DNA of 33,312 nt from DAHUYF01 sp052143095 (GTDB lineage Bacteria; Pseudomonadota; Alphaproteobacteria; ATCC43930; CGMCC-115725): assembly GCA_052143095.1 (NCBI GenBank), contig JBKQTR010000297.1, forward strand, positions 1 through 33,312. Direction: 5' to 3'. Made by a program: the position numbers and the translations under genes. The notes below the pieces were generated by a model. The model ran no database searches. It saw only the letters and a program-made list of their open reading frames with translations, and had not been told where the DNA came from. Shown piece by piece: positions 7,239 through 14,214 of the stretch (position 1 is the first letter of the stretch; each line of letters begins with the position of its first letter).

Positions 7239-7981
7239 CCGAGCTCGGGGATCACGCCGCGATCGTCACCGGCGCCGGCAGCGGCATCGGCAAGGCGATC
7301 GCCGAGCGGCTCGGCCGCGAAGGCGCCAAGCTGGTGGTGAACGATCTGCGGCCCGAGGCGGCCGAGCGCGTCGCGGCGCAGCTGAAGCGGGCGGGGCGCT
7401 GGGCGGTGTCCGTTCCGGGCGACGTCTCGGATCCGGCGGCGGTGGAGGCGATCTTCGCGCGGTGCGAGGCGGCGCTCGGGCGCTGCACGCTCCTCGTCAA
7501 CAATGCCGGCTTCGTGCATCAGGCGGCGTTCGAGACGCTCGCGCTTGACGACTGGGACCGCATGATCGCCGTCCATCTGCGCGGCACGTTCCTCTGCACC
7601 CGCCGCGCCATTCCCGCAATGCTCGCGGCGGCGGACGGGGTGATCGTCAACATCGCCTCGCAGCTGGGCCAGATCGGCGGCATCGAGCTCTGCCATTACA
7701 GCGCCGCCAAGGCCGGCATCATCGGCCTCACCAAATCGCTGGCGCGCGAGGTGAGCCGGCGCGGCGTGCGCGTCAATGCGGTGGCGCCGGGGCCGATCAA
7801 CACCGAGCTCGTTCTCGGCCTGTCGCAGGCATGGCGCCAGGCGAAGACGGCGGAGCTGCCGCTGGGTCGGTTCGGCGAGCCCGAGGACGTGGCGGCGACG
7901 GTCGCCTTTCTCGCCTCCTCGGCGGCGCGGCTCTATGTCGGCCAGACACTGGGGCCGAATTCCGGCGATGTGATGCTCTAG
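7235..7981 (+). CDS. short-chain dehydrogenase/reductase (classical SDR)
   Basis: A 248-residue NAD(P)-dependent oxidoreductase. It has the glycine motif TGAGSGIG at the N-terminus, NNAG at about residue 89, and a full catalytic set: Ser in NIASQLGQ and Tyr-Lys in HYSAAK, followed by RVNAVAPG. An Asp after beta-2 (NDLRPE) suggests preference for NAD. Classical SDRs of this size oxidise alcohols or reduce ketones of small carbon compounds; the substrate is unknown. The GTG start overlaps the permease stop by 4 bp and has GGAGGAG upstream, so it is translationally coupled to the transporter and probably acts on the imported compound. The C-terminus (GQTLGPNSGDVML) departs from the usual VDGG ending. 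Confidence 0.93.
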   Translation: MTELGDHAAIVTGAGSGIGKAIAERLGREGAKLVVNDLRPEAAERVAAQLKRAGRWAVSVPGDVSDPAAVEAIFARCEAALGRCTLLVNNAGFVHQAAFETLALDDWDRMIAVHLRGTFLCTRRAIPAMLAAADGVIVNIASQLGQIGGIELCHYSAAKAGIIGLTKSLAREVSRRGVRVNAVAPGPINTELVLGLSQAWRQAKTAELPLGRFGEPEDVAATVAFLASSAARLYVGQTLGPNSGDVML

Positions 7982-8006
7982 GCCGGCAGAGCGGGAGGAG
8001 GAGGGC

Positions 8007-8765
8007 ATGGCGACAAAGACCGTCTTGATCACCGGCGCCGGCATCGGCATTGGCCGGGCGACGGCGTTTGCCTTCGCCAAGGCGGGCTACCACGTCGTGG
8101 TCACCGACGTGCTCGAGCCGGAAGGGGCGAAGGTCGCCGAGGCGATCGGCGGCGGCGGCGGCAGCGCCGAGTTCCATCACCTCGACGTCACCGATACGAA
8201 AGAGGCGAATGCGGTGGTGGCCGCGATCGAGGCGGCGCAGGGCGCGCTCGACGTGGTTGTGGCGAATGCCGGCATCGCCCATCGCGTGCCTTTGGCGGAG
8301 CTCACCGACGAGCGGTGGGACCGCACGCTCGACGTCGATCTCAAGGGCATCCTGCGCGTGGTGCGCGCCGCGGCGCCGAAGATGGCAGCCCGCAAATCGG
8401 GCGCCGTCGTCGCGCTGTCGTCGATCATGGGCGTCGCCTATGGCTGGGACGAGCACGTGCATTATTCCGCGGCGAAATCGGGCGTGGTCGGGCTGGTGCG
8501 CGGGCTTGCCGTCGAGCTCGCCCGCTCCGGCATCCGCGTCAACGGCGTCGCGCCCGGCTACATCCGCACCGCTCAGGCGCTCTCCGTCGAGCATTCGCTC
8601 GGCCCGGCCGGTCTCGACAAGGCGGCCGAGTTCATTCCGCTCGGGCGCGTCGGCGAGCCCGAGGACATCGCCGACGTCATCGTCTTTCTGGCATCGCCGG
8701 CCGCGCGATATCTCACCGGCCAGGTCGTCGCGGTCGATGGAGGGTTACTGGTGGGTCGGTATTAG
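8007..8765 (+). CDS. short-chain dehydrogenase/reductase (classical SDR)
   Basis: A 252-residue classical SDR with TGAGIGIG cofactor motif, Asp after beta-2 (VTDVLEPEG, suggesting NAD), NAG at about residue 88, Ser in ALSSIMG, Tyr-Lys in HYSAAK, RVNGVAPGYIRT and a standard ending GQVVAVDGG. It lies 25 bp behind the first SDR with a strong GGGAGGAGG site before the ATG. Two adjacent, only moderately similar SDRs suggest two successive alcohol/ketone oxidations, or enzymes for two stereoisomers of the imported substrate; this is inference from context. A poly-glycine stretch (about residues 46-52) is unusual but probably a loop. Confidence 0.93.
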   Translation: MATKTVLITGAGIGIGRATAFAFAKAGYHVVVTDVLEPEGAKVAEAIGGGGGSAEFHHLDVTDTKEANAVVAAIEAAQGALDVVVANAGIAHRVPLAELTDERWDRTLDVDLKGILRVVRAAAPKMAARKSGAVVALSSIMGVAYGWDEHVHYSAAKSGVVGLVRGLAVELARSGIRVNGVAPGYIRTAQALSVEHSLGPAGLDKAAEFIPLGRVGEPEDIADVIVFLASPAARYLTGQVVAVDGGLLVGRY

Positions 8766-8767
8766 GG

Positions 8768-8784
8768 GGCGGGGGCGTCCCGCC
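8768..8784 (+). other. GC hairpin just upstream of the binding-protein gene
   Basis: GGCGGG pairs with CCCGCC around a GGCGT loop, 3 bp after the SDR stop. There is no U-tract. Hairpins at this place in importer operons often protect or process the abundant binding-protein mRNA; with the terminator at 10087 it would bracket the 8826 gene. Confidence 0.35.
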
Positions 8785-8825
8785 CGCCGTCAGAATCACA
8801 ACCAACACGCAAGGAGGCAGTGAAA

Positions 8826-10070
8826 ATGCTCGAACGCTCGATATCCCGACGGAACCTGCTGGGTTCCACGCTCAAAGGCAGCGTCGCCGCTACCGCACTG
8901 GCCCTGGGCGGCGGCACGCCCTTCCTGAACTCAAGCCAAGCCTATGCCGCCGCAGCGGATCTTTCGAAAGAGCAACTACGCACCATCGGTCTGTCGGTCA
9001 CGGTGCAGGAGCGCATCCTCGCCGATTTCCGCGCGGAGAGCCATGTCGGCAGCACCACTGGCACCGCGGCCACCTTGCCCGACGCCCAAACCAAGATCCT
9101 GTCGGGCTCGTCCGATTTCGATTGCTGGGAAACCATCGGCGAACGCCTGCCCGCGGTCACCACCACCGGCAAGATCACCGCCATCGACACCAAAAGCCTC
9201 GCCACCTGGGCTAATATCCGCGACACCTTCACCAAGGCTGATCCGAAATGGCCGAAGCAGGCGCAGATCGCCGGCCAGATCTGGGCGGACGACGCCCAGA
9301 CCAAGCTGTGGATGGTGCCGACGGTCTATAACTACGATTCCATCGGCTACAATCCCGACGTCGTCAGCGCCGAAGAGGCCAATACCTGGACCGCCATCTT
9401 CGACAAGAAATGGAAGGGCCGCTCGGGGCTCAACACCGATCCGCTCATCGCCTTCGGCCAAGCCATCGTCGCCATGAACTCGCTGGGCCTTTTGAGCGTG
9501 AAGAATCCCGGCAATCCCTCGGCCGCGGAGATCGATGAGGCCGCGAAGTTCCTCGTCTCCAAGAAGAAGGAAGGTCAGTTCCGCGCGCTGTGGGGCGATT
9601 TCGGCGAGCTCGTCAACCTGCTCGCCTCGGGCGAGATGGTGGTGTGCGATGCTTGGCAGCCGGCGGTCATGGCGGTGAAGGCGCAGGGCAAGGCGTGCAA
9701 ATACGCGGTGCCGAAAGAAGGCTATCGCGCCTGGTCGATCGGCGTGTCGGCGATCAAGGGCACGCCCAACGCCGCCGCGGTCATCGCTTATGCGGACTAC
9801 TGGCTCTCGGGTCCGCCGGCCATCACCGTCTCGGAGCAGGGCTACTACTCGCCGACCACCAACATCGAGAAAGCGATGGACCCTGACAAATACGCCTTCT
9901 GGTACGAGGGCAAGCCGTGGAAGGGCGCCGAGTGGCGCGGCATCAAGGAAGGCGATCTGCGCGATGGCGGCTCGCTCAAGGAGCGCGCCTCGAAGGTCGC
10001 CTATTGGCACCAGTGGCCGGACGAGTACGACCGCCTCGTCCAGAAATGGGACGAGTTCCTGAGCGCCTGA
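8826..10070 (+). CDS. Tat-exported ABC solute-binding protein, polyamine type
   Basis: A 414-residue periplasmic binding protein serving the permeases at 5482 and 6402. The N-terminus is a twin-arginine signal: SISRRNLLG near residue 5, a hydrophobic stretch (VAATALALGG) and a likely cut after QAYA. Mature blocks include WMVPTVYNYDSIGYNPD, SGEMVVCDAWQPAVMAV, KEGYRAWSIGVS and EQGYYSPTTN, as in spermidine/putrescine-like binding proteins; the ligand cannot be read. The ATG at 8826 was chosen because AGGAGG lies eight bases upstream; a GTG at 8820 is too close to it. Use of the Tat route implies export in folded form. A hairpin precedes the gene and a strong terminator follows, consistent with high expression of this subunit. 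Confidence 0.93.
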   Translation: MLERSISRRNLLGSTLKGSVAATALALGGGTPFLNSSQAYAAAADLSKEQLRTIGLSVTVQERILADFRAESHVGSTTGTAATLPDAQTKILSGSSDFDCWETIGERLPAVTTTGKITAIDTKSLATWANIRDTFTKADPKWPKQAQIAGQIWADDAQTKLWMVPTVYNYDSIGYNPDVVSAEEANTWTAIFDKKWKGRSGLNTDPLIAFGQAIVAMNSLGLLSVKNPGNPSAAEIDEAAKFLVSKKKEGQFRALWGDFGELVNLLASGEMVVCDAWQPAVMAVKAQGKACKYAVPKEGYRAWSIGVSAIKGTPNAAAVIAYADYWLSGPPAITVSEQGYYSPTTNIEKAMDPDKYAFWYEGKPWKGAEWRGIKEGDLRDGGSLKERASKVAYWHQWPDEYDRLVQKWDEFLSA

Positions 10071-10086
10071 GAGCGACAGGCGGGGC

Positions 10087-10115
10087 GGCCGGGCTCATCG
10101 CGAGCCCGGCCTTTT
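10087..10115 (+). terminator. intrinsic terminator inside the operon
   Basis: A perfect 10-bp stem GGCCGGGCTC / GAGCCCGGCC with loop ATCGC, followed by TTTT, 16 bp after the binding-protein stop. The U-tract is short, so it may act as a partial attenuator that lowers expression of the ATPase and downstream genes relative to the binding protein, or as a full stop with a new promoter beyond it. Confidence 0.8.
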
Positions 10116-10123
10116 CGCCGGCG

Positions 10124-11254
10124 ATGCAGCAGCGGGTGAGAGCGTTGGCGTCCTACGATCTTGAACTGGCGGCGGTGCGGAAGGTCTACGACACCAACGT
10201 CGTCGCCGTGTCGCATTTCGATCTGCGGGTCAATCGCGGCGAGTTCATCTCCTTCGTCGGCCCGTCGGGCTGCGGCAAGACGACGACCTTGCGGATGATC
10301 GCCGGGTTCGAATCGATCACCGCCGGCGACATCCTGATCCGCGACGTGCGGATCAACGACTTGCCGGCAGAGCGCCGGCCAACCTCGACCATCTTCCAGA
10401 ATTTCGCGCTCTTTCCGCACATGACGGTGCGGCAGAACGTCGAATACGGCCTCGCGGTCAAGGGCGTTCGCGCGCCGGAGCGGCGCCGGCGGGTCACGGA
10501 GATCATGGAGAAGTTCGAGATCACCGACGTCGCCGACCGCCGGGAATCCGGTCTTTCCGGCGGCCAGCGCCAGCGCGTGGCGCTGGCCCGCGGTCTTGTC
10601 GTCGAGCCGCAGATCCTGCTGCTCGATGAGCCCTTGGGCGCGCTCGACGCCAATCTGCGCAAATCGATCCAGAACGAGCTCAAGCTGCTGCAGCGCAATC
10701 TCGGCATCACCTTCGTTTTCGTGACTCACGCGCAGTCGGAGGCGCTGGTGCTGTCGGATCGCATCGTCGTGATGAATCGCGGTCACGTCGAGCAGGTCAG
10801 CGCGCCGATCGAACTCTACACCCGACCCAAGACATCCTTCGTCGCGCGCTTCATCGGCCGGAACATCCTCATCGACGGTCCGCTCATCGGCGTCGACGGC
10901 GAGCGGGGCAGCATCGATTCGGCCTATGGCAGGCTGAGCGGCGTGATCAACGATCCGCAGCTCAAGCGCGGCGACAAGGCAAGCCTGGTGGTGCCGTCCG
11001 AGGCGATCGACATCCTGCCGGCCCGGCAGCGCGGCGCGCCGGAGCCGCACGAGCGCTATGCCGGCAACCGCCTCGAGGCGAGCGTGCTCGCCTCCGCCGT
11101 GGTGGCGCACACGGCATACCTGTCGCTGCGCCTGTCGGATGGCCGCGCGCTCGGTGTCGAGAGCCATGTCGGCAAATATCGCGGCGGGCTCGCGCAAAGC
11201 GTGTCCGTCTGCTGGTCGCCGAGCGAGGCAACCATCATCGCCCAAGAAGCATGA
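10124..11254 (+). CDS. second ABC transporter ATPase, canonical motifs
   Basis: About 376 residues with a full ATPase set: Walker A GPSGCGKTT, Q-loop FQNFALFPHM, signature LSGGQRQR, Walker B ILLLDEP, D-loop GALD and a normal H-loop VTHAQSEAL (His codon 10727-10729), then a C-terminal TOBE-like domain of about 130 residues. It belongs to the same polyamine/opine importer class as the ATPase at 4431 but is clearly a different protein. The start is uncertain: the ATG at 10124 lacks a ribosome site, while GTG 10136 and TTG 10145 are in frame, and GGGTGAGAG lies just before the TTG. It directly follows the terminator at 10087. Being in the same cluster, it may pair with ATPase 1 or serve as its replacement. 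Confidence 0.92.
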   Translation: MQQRVRALASYDLELAAVRKVYDTNVVAVSHFDLRVNRGEFISFVGPSGCGKTTTLRMIAGFESITAGDILIRDVRINDLPAERRPTSTIFQNFALFPHMTVRQNVEYGLAVKGVRAPERRRRVTEIMEKFEITDVADRRESGLSGGQRQRVALARGLVVEPQILLLDEPLGALDANLRKSIQNELKLLQRNLGITFVFVTHAQSEALVLSDRIVVMNRGHVEQVSAPIELYTRPKTSFVARFIGRNILIDGPLIGVDGERGSIDSAYGRLSGVINDPQLKRGDKASLVVPSEAIDILPARQRGAPEPHERYAGNRLEASVLASAVVAHTAYLSLRLSDGRALGVESHVGKYRGGLAQSVSVCWSPSEATIIAQEA

Positions 11255-11269
11255 TCGAGAGGAGGCACG

Positions 11270-11317
11270 ATGCATCACCGACAGGCTGAGCTCCTCGCGC
11301 AGGGGAGGACGCCATGA
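11270..11317 (+). CDS. 15-codon mini-ORF coupled to the cupin gene
   Basis: ATG at 11270 is preceded by the best ribosome site in the area (GAGAGGAGG). The ORF encodes MHHRQAELLAQGRTP and its TGA overlaps the ATG of the cupin gene as ATGA (11314-11317). The arrangement looks like a translated leader that delivers ribosomes to the next gene, though that gene has its own GGGGAGGA site inside this ORF. No family is recognised, and it may be a decayed gene end. Confidence 0.4.
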   Translation: MHHRQAELLAQGRTP

Positions 11318-11616
11318 CCGGGTCGGGCGAGAAGCGCCCGCCAGCCCGGCCGAGGCGCCAAATCGACAATGACCGGGTCCGCGTGACCGAATGGCGTTTC
11401 GCGCCCGGCGCGGCCACCGGCCATCACCGCCACGAGTTCGACTACATCGTCGTGCCGCTCACCAGCGGCCGCTTGCTGCTGGCTGAGCCCGAGGGCGAGC
11501 GCTGGTCGGAGTTGACGGCCGGCGAGAGCTACAACCGCCCCGCCGGGGTCGAGCATGATGTGATCAACGCCAACGATTTCGACTTCGCCTTCATCGAGAT
11601 CGAAATCAAGGACTGA
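11314..11616 (+). CDS. small cupin-domain protein
   Basis: A 100-residue single-domain cupin. The first cupin motif is visible as PGAATGHHRHEFDYIVVPLTSG (about residues 31-52, with His in HHRHE), and the second region as RPAGVEHDVINAND. These His and Glu residues normally bind one metal ion in a beta barrel. Small cupins act as isomerases, dioxygenases, lyases or sugar/amine-binding accessory proteins; the substrate is not evident. It sits between the ATPase and the deacetylase with 14 bp to the latter, so it probably belongs to the same degradation route. The ATG has GGGGAGGA five bases upstream. The family call is firm; enzymatic function is unknown. Confidence 0.85.
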   Translation: MTGSGEKRPPARPRRQIDNDRVRVTEWRFAPGAATGHHRHEFDYIVVPLTSGRLLLAEPEGERWSELTAGESYNRPAGVEHDVINANDFDFAFIEIEIKD

Positions 11617-11630
11617 AAGGGAGACAGACG

Positions 11631-12512
11631 ATGGCCAAGGAAATTCTCTGCTCTATCGGCGTCGACGTGGATGCGGTCGCGGGCTGGCTCGGCTCCTACG
11701 CCGGAGAGGATTCGCCCGACGACATCTCGCGCGGCCTCTTTGCCGGCGAGGTCGGGGCGCCGCGCCTGCTCAAGCTCTTCGACCGGCTCAACATCAAGAC
11801 CACGTGGTTCATCCCGGGTCACTCGATCGAGACCTTTCCCGAGGAGATGAAGGCGGTTGCCAAGGCCGGTCACGAGATCGGCATCCACGGCTACAGCCAC
11901 GAGAATCCCATCGCCATGACGCCGGAGCAGGAGGAGGTGGTGCTCGACAAATGCATCGATCTCGTCACCAAGCTCGCCGGCAAGCGGCCGACCGGCTATG
12001 TCGCGCCGTGGTGGGAGTTCAGCAACGTCAGCAACGAGCTCCTGCTCAAGAAAGGCATCAAGTACGACCACAGTCTGATGCATCACGATTTCCAGCCCTA
12101 TTACGTCCGGGTCGGCGACAGCTGGACCAAGATCGATTATTCGAAAACGCCGGAAGCCTGGATGAAGCCGCTGGTCCGCGGCCGCGAGACCGATCTCATC
12201 GAGATCCCCGCGAGCTGGTATCTCGACGACCTGCCGCCGATGATGTTCATCAAGAAGGCGCCCAACAGCCACGGCTTCGTCAATCCGCGCCATCTCGAGG
12301 AGATCTGGCGCGACCAGTTCGACTGGGTCTATCGTGAATACGATTACGCGATCTTCGCGATGACGGTGCATCCCGACGTCTCCGGCCGCCCGCAGGTCCT
12401 GATGATGTTGGAGCGGCTCTATGGACACATCATCCGGCATCCGGGCGTGCGCTTCTGCACCATGGACGAGATCGCCGATGATTTCGCGCGGCGCAAGCCG
12501 CGCCGGGGCTAG
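11631..12512 (+). CDS. polysaccharide deacetylase family (CE4) amidohydrolase
   Basis: A 293-residue cytoplasmic protein (no signal peptide) of the NodB/CE4 fold. Metal-site features are visible: SIGVDVD with Asp12/Asp14, and HGYSHE with His86 and His90, the D-H-H triad of this family. His247 in TVHPDVSGRP is a plausible catalytic base. Cytoplasmic CE4 members such as the PuuE allantoinase and the Helicobacter PgdA-like group act on small amides rather than cell-wall glycans, and the length and layout (GYVAPWWEFS, a later HP motif) agree with that group. In this locus the likely substrate is an N-acyl or N-formyl compound brought in by the transporter. It is followed by the MCGLCG protein and CobW, which might supply its metal. 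Confidence 0.88.
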   Translation: MAKEILCSIGVDVDAVAGWLGSYAGEDSPDDISRGLFAGEVGAPRLLKLFDRLNIKTTWFIPGHSIETFPEEMKAVAKAGHEIGIHGYSHENPIAMTPEQEEVVLDKCIDLVTKLAGKRPTGYVAPWWEFSNVSNELLLKKGIKYDHSLMHHDFQPYYVRVGDSWTKIDYSKTPEAWMKPLVRGRETDLIEIPASWYLDDLPPMMFIKKAPNSHGFVNPRHLEEIWRDQFDWVYREYDYAIFAMTVHPDVSGRPQVLMMLERLYGHIIRHPGVRFCTMDEIADDFARRKPRRG

Positions 12513-12566
12513 CGGCAAGGACGGCGGCGAGGGATCCCCTCCGCCGCCGCCGGGAGTGAGGACGGC

Positions 12567-12887
12567 ATGTGCGGTCTCTGCGGCGTGCTCGGCGGCGGCG
12601 AGCATTGGACGGAGGTCGGAGCGGGCGCCGGGAACGCGCAACCGGTGCCGCCGCGTCGCCGCGCCGAGCGGCTGCGCCGGGTCGGACTCGTCAATGCCGT
12701 CCTCGCCCATTACGGCCTCACGCTCGGCGACTGGCAGGGCGCGAGCTACGTGCTGAGCAGTCGCACCGGGCGGACCGAGATCGTCGGCGATCTGGCGCAG
12801 GTGTGGCAGACGGCGGCGCAGATGTCCGGCCGCCCTTGCGATCCGCTCGATCCCACCTTGGTCGAGCGCCTGGAGCGGGAGGCGTGA
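12567..12887 (+). CDS. small MCGLCG-motif protein, function unknown
   Basis: A 106-residue protein I cannot assign. It begins MCGLCG, so removal of the initiator Met would expose Cys2, and Cys2/Cys5 form a CxxC pair. A third Cys lies near residue 93 (GRPCDPLDP). The middle is basic and helical (RRRAERLRRVGLVNAVLAHYGL), followed by GDWQGASYVLSSRTGRTEIVGDL. The MCG start recalls class II glutamine amidotransferases, but the protein is far too short for that domain and lacks its later motifs. It lies 7 bp before the CobW GTPase and 54 bp after the deacetylase, so a metal-binding or metal-transfer helper role is plausible. Codon-frame quality and the tight spacing argue that it is a real gene. 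Confidence 0.72.
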   Translation: MCGLCGVLGGGEHWTEVGAGAGNAQPVPPRRRAERLRRVGLVNAVLAHYGLTLGDWQGASYVLSSRTGRTEIVGDLAQVWQTAAQMSGRPCDPLDPTLVERLEREA

Positions 12888-12893
12888 TCGTCG

Positions 12894-13931
12894 ATGGAAG
12901 GCGCCGCTGCCACGCCCGTCATCGTCATCACCGGCTTTCTCGGCAGCGGCAAGACCAGCCTGCTGCAGCGCCTGCTCGCGGCGCCGCAGCTCGCCGACAC
13001 CGCGGTGCTCGTCAACGAGTTCGGCGAGGTCGGGCTCGACCACCACCTGCTGCGGCGGATCGATGGCGAGGTGGTGCTGCTGCAGAGCGGCTGCCTGTGC
13101 TGCACCATCCGCGGTGATCTCGGCGGCGCCATCCGCGATCTCCACTCCCGCCGCGAGCGCGGCGAGCTGCCGTTCTTCCGCCGGCTTGTGGTCGAGACCA
13201 CCGGCCTCGCCGACCCCGTGCCGATCCTCGCGACCATCATGGCGGAGCCGGTCATTCGCCATCATTTCCGCCTCGGCAACGTCGTCACCACGGTCGATGC
13301 CGTGAACGGCACGCTGCACCTTGACCGGCAGCCGGAATCGGTGAAGCAGGTCGCCGTGGCCGACCGCATCCTCATCACCAAGACCGATCTTGCGTCGCCG
13401 GAGAGGGTTGCGGTGCTCCGTCGCCGGCTCGCAACCCTCAATCCCTCGGCGCCGCTCGTCGACAGCAATCCGGAGCGGCACCTGGATCCGGATCTGCTGC
13501 TTGACGTCGATCTCTATGACCCCAAGGGCCAGAGCGACGAGGTCCGGTACTGGCTCGCTGCCGAACTGCGCCGCCCGAGCGGGGACGGTCACCGGCGCGC
13601 CCACGATGTCAACCGCCATGACGAGCGCATCCATGCCTTCTGCCTGCGTTTCGACCAGCCGCTCGATTGGACCGCCTTCGGCATCTGGCTGAGCATGCTG
13701 CTTGGCAGCCGCGGCACGGATGTGTTGCGCGTCAAGGGCCTGCTCAATGTCGCGGGCAGCGACCGGCCGCTGGTGGTGCACGGCGTCCAGCATCTTGTCC
13801 ACCCGCCGTTCCATCTCGAGCATTGGCCCGATGCCGACCGCGCCTCGCGCATCGTCTTCATCGTTCGCGACATCGACCAGGCGAGCCTTGAGCGTTCGCT
13901 CGCCGCCTTCAACCGGCTGGCCAACCCGTGA
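12894..13931 (+). CDS. CobW/COG0523-family GTPase, putative metallochaperone
   Basis: 345 residues with the full COG0523 layout: Walker A GFLGSGKT (residues 13-20), NEFGEVGLD (about 40-48), the metal-binding CLCC motif (Cys66, Cys68, Cys69, in GCLCCTIRGDL), switch region VETTGLADP, guanine-specificity motif TKTD, and a C-terminal CobW_C-like domain (RFDQPLDWTAFGIWLSML, later HGVQHLVHPP). An internal His/Asp stretch (about 230-245, GDGHRRAHDVNRHDERIH) may bind metal. Members deliver Zn, Co, Fe or Ni to client enzymes, sometimes to one enzyme encoded next door, as with nitrile hydratase activators. Here the nearby metal-dependent candidates are the CE4 deacetylase and the cupin. It is the last gene of the plus-strand series; 283 bp without a gene follow. 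Confidence 0.92.
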   Translation: MEGAAATPVIVITGFLGSGKTSLLQRLLAAPQLADTAVLVNEFGEVGLDHHLLRRIDGEVVLLQSGCLCCTIRGDLGGAIRDLHSRRERGELPFFRRLVVETTGLADPVPILATIMAEPVIRHHFRLGNVVTTVDAVNGTLHLDRQPESVKQVAVADRILITKTDLASPERVAVLRRRLATLNPSAPLVDSNPERHLDPDLLLDVDLYDPKGQSDEVRYWLAAELRRPSGDGHRRAHDVNRHDERIHAFCLRFDQPLDWTAFGIWLSMLLGSRGTDVLRVKGLLNVAGSDRPLVVHGVQHLVHPPFHLEHWPDADRASRIVFIVRDIDQASLERSLAAFNRLANP

Positions 13932-14085
13932 AGGCGCGCGGATTTCTGGCTCGCGCCGCGACGGCCCGGCGGGTCGCTCATGATTTCATCGGATGCCTCA
14001 TTTCTAGGCGGCAACGGAAGTCATTCCAGTCCGATCGACTGCACAGATAACCGCGCGTAACATGAATCATTGTCGCGGAATCGAT

Positions 14086-14117
14086 TTGACGGCTTGGCGA
14101 CCGAGCATTAACGTTAA
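14086..14117 (+). promoter_or_regulatory. possible promoter with palindrome upstream of the DJ-1 family gene
   Basis: TTGACG (14086-14091), a 17-bp spacer and TAACGT (14109-14114) form a weak sigma-70-like pair, overlapped by the perfect 10-bp palindrome TTAACGTTAA (14108-14117). It lies about 100 bp before the gene. The rest of the gap 13932-14214 shows nothing else convincing. Confidence 0.35.
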
Positions 14118-14214
14118 AAAGTATTTGGCCCCGTCAACGCCGGCCTCAGCACGCTTTCAAACGGACGGTCTGGAACGACAACCCAAACGCACGACCCAAT
14201 CCAAGGAGACTGAC

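Noticed and set aside
12567..12887. MCGLCG protein as a glutamine amidotransferase
   Set aside because: At 106 residues it is far shorter than the class II domain and lacks the later substrate-binding motifs.
11529..13823. 764-codon open frame on the minus strand
   Set aside because: It is the mirror of the CE4 deacetylase, MCGLCG and CobW genes, has no recognisable domain and runs across three genes and their gaps.
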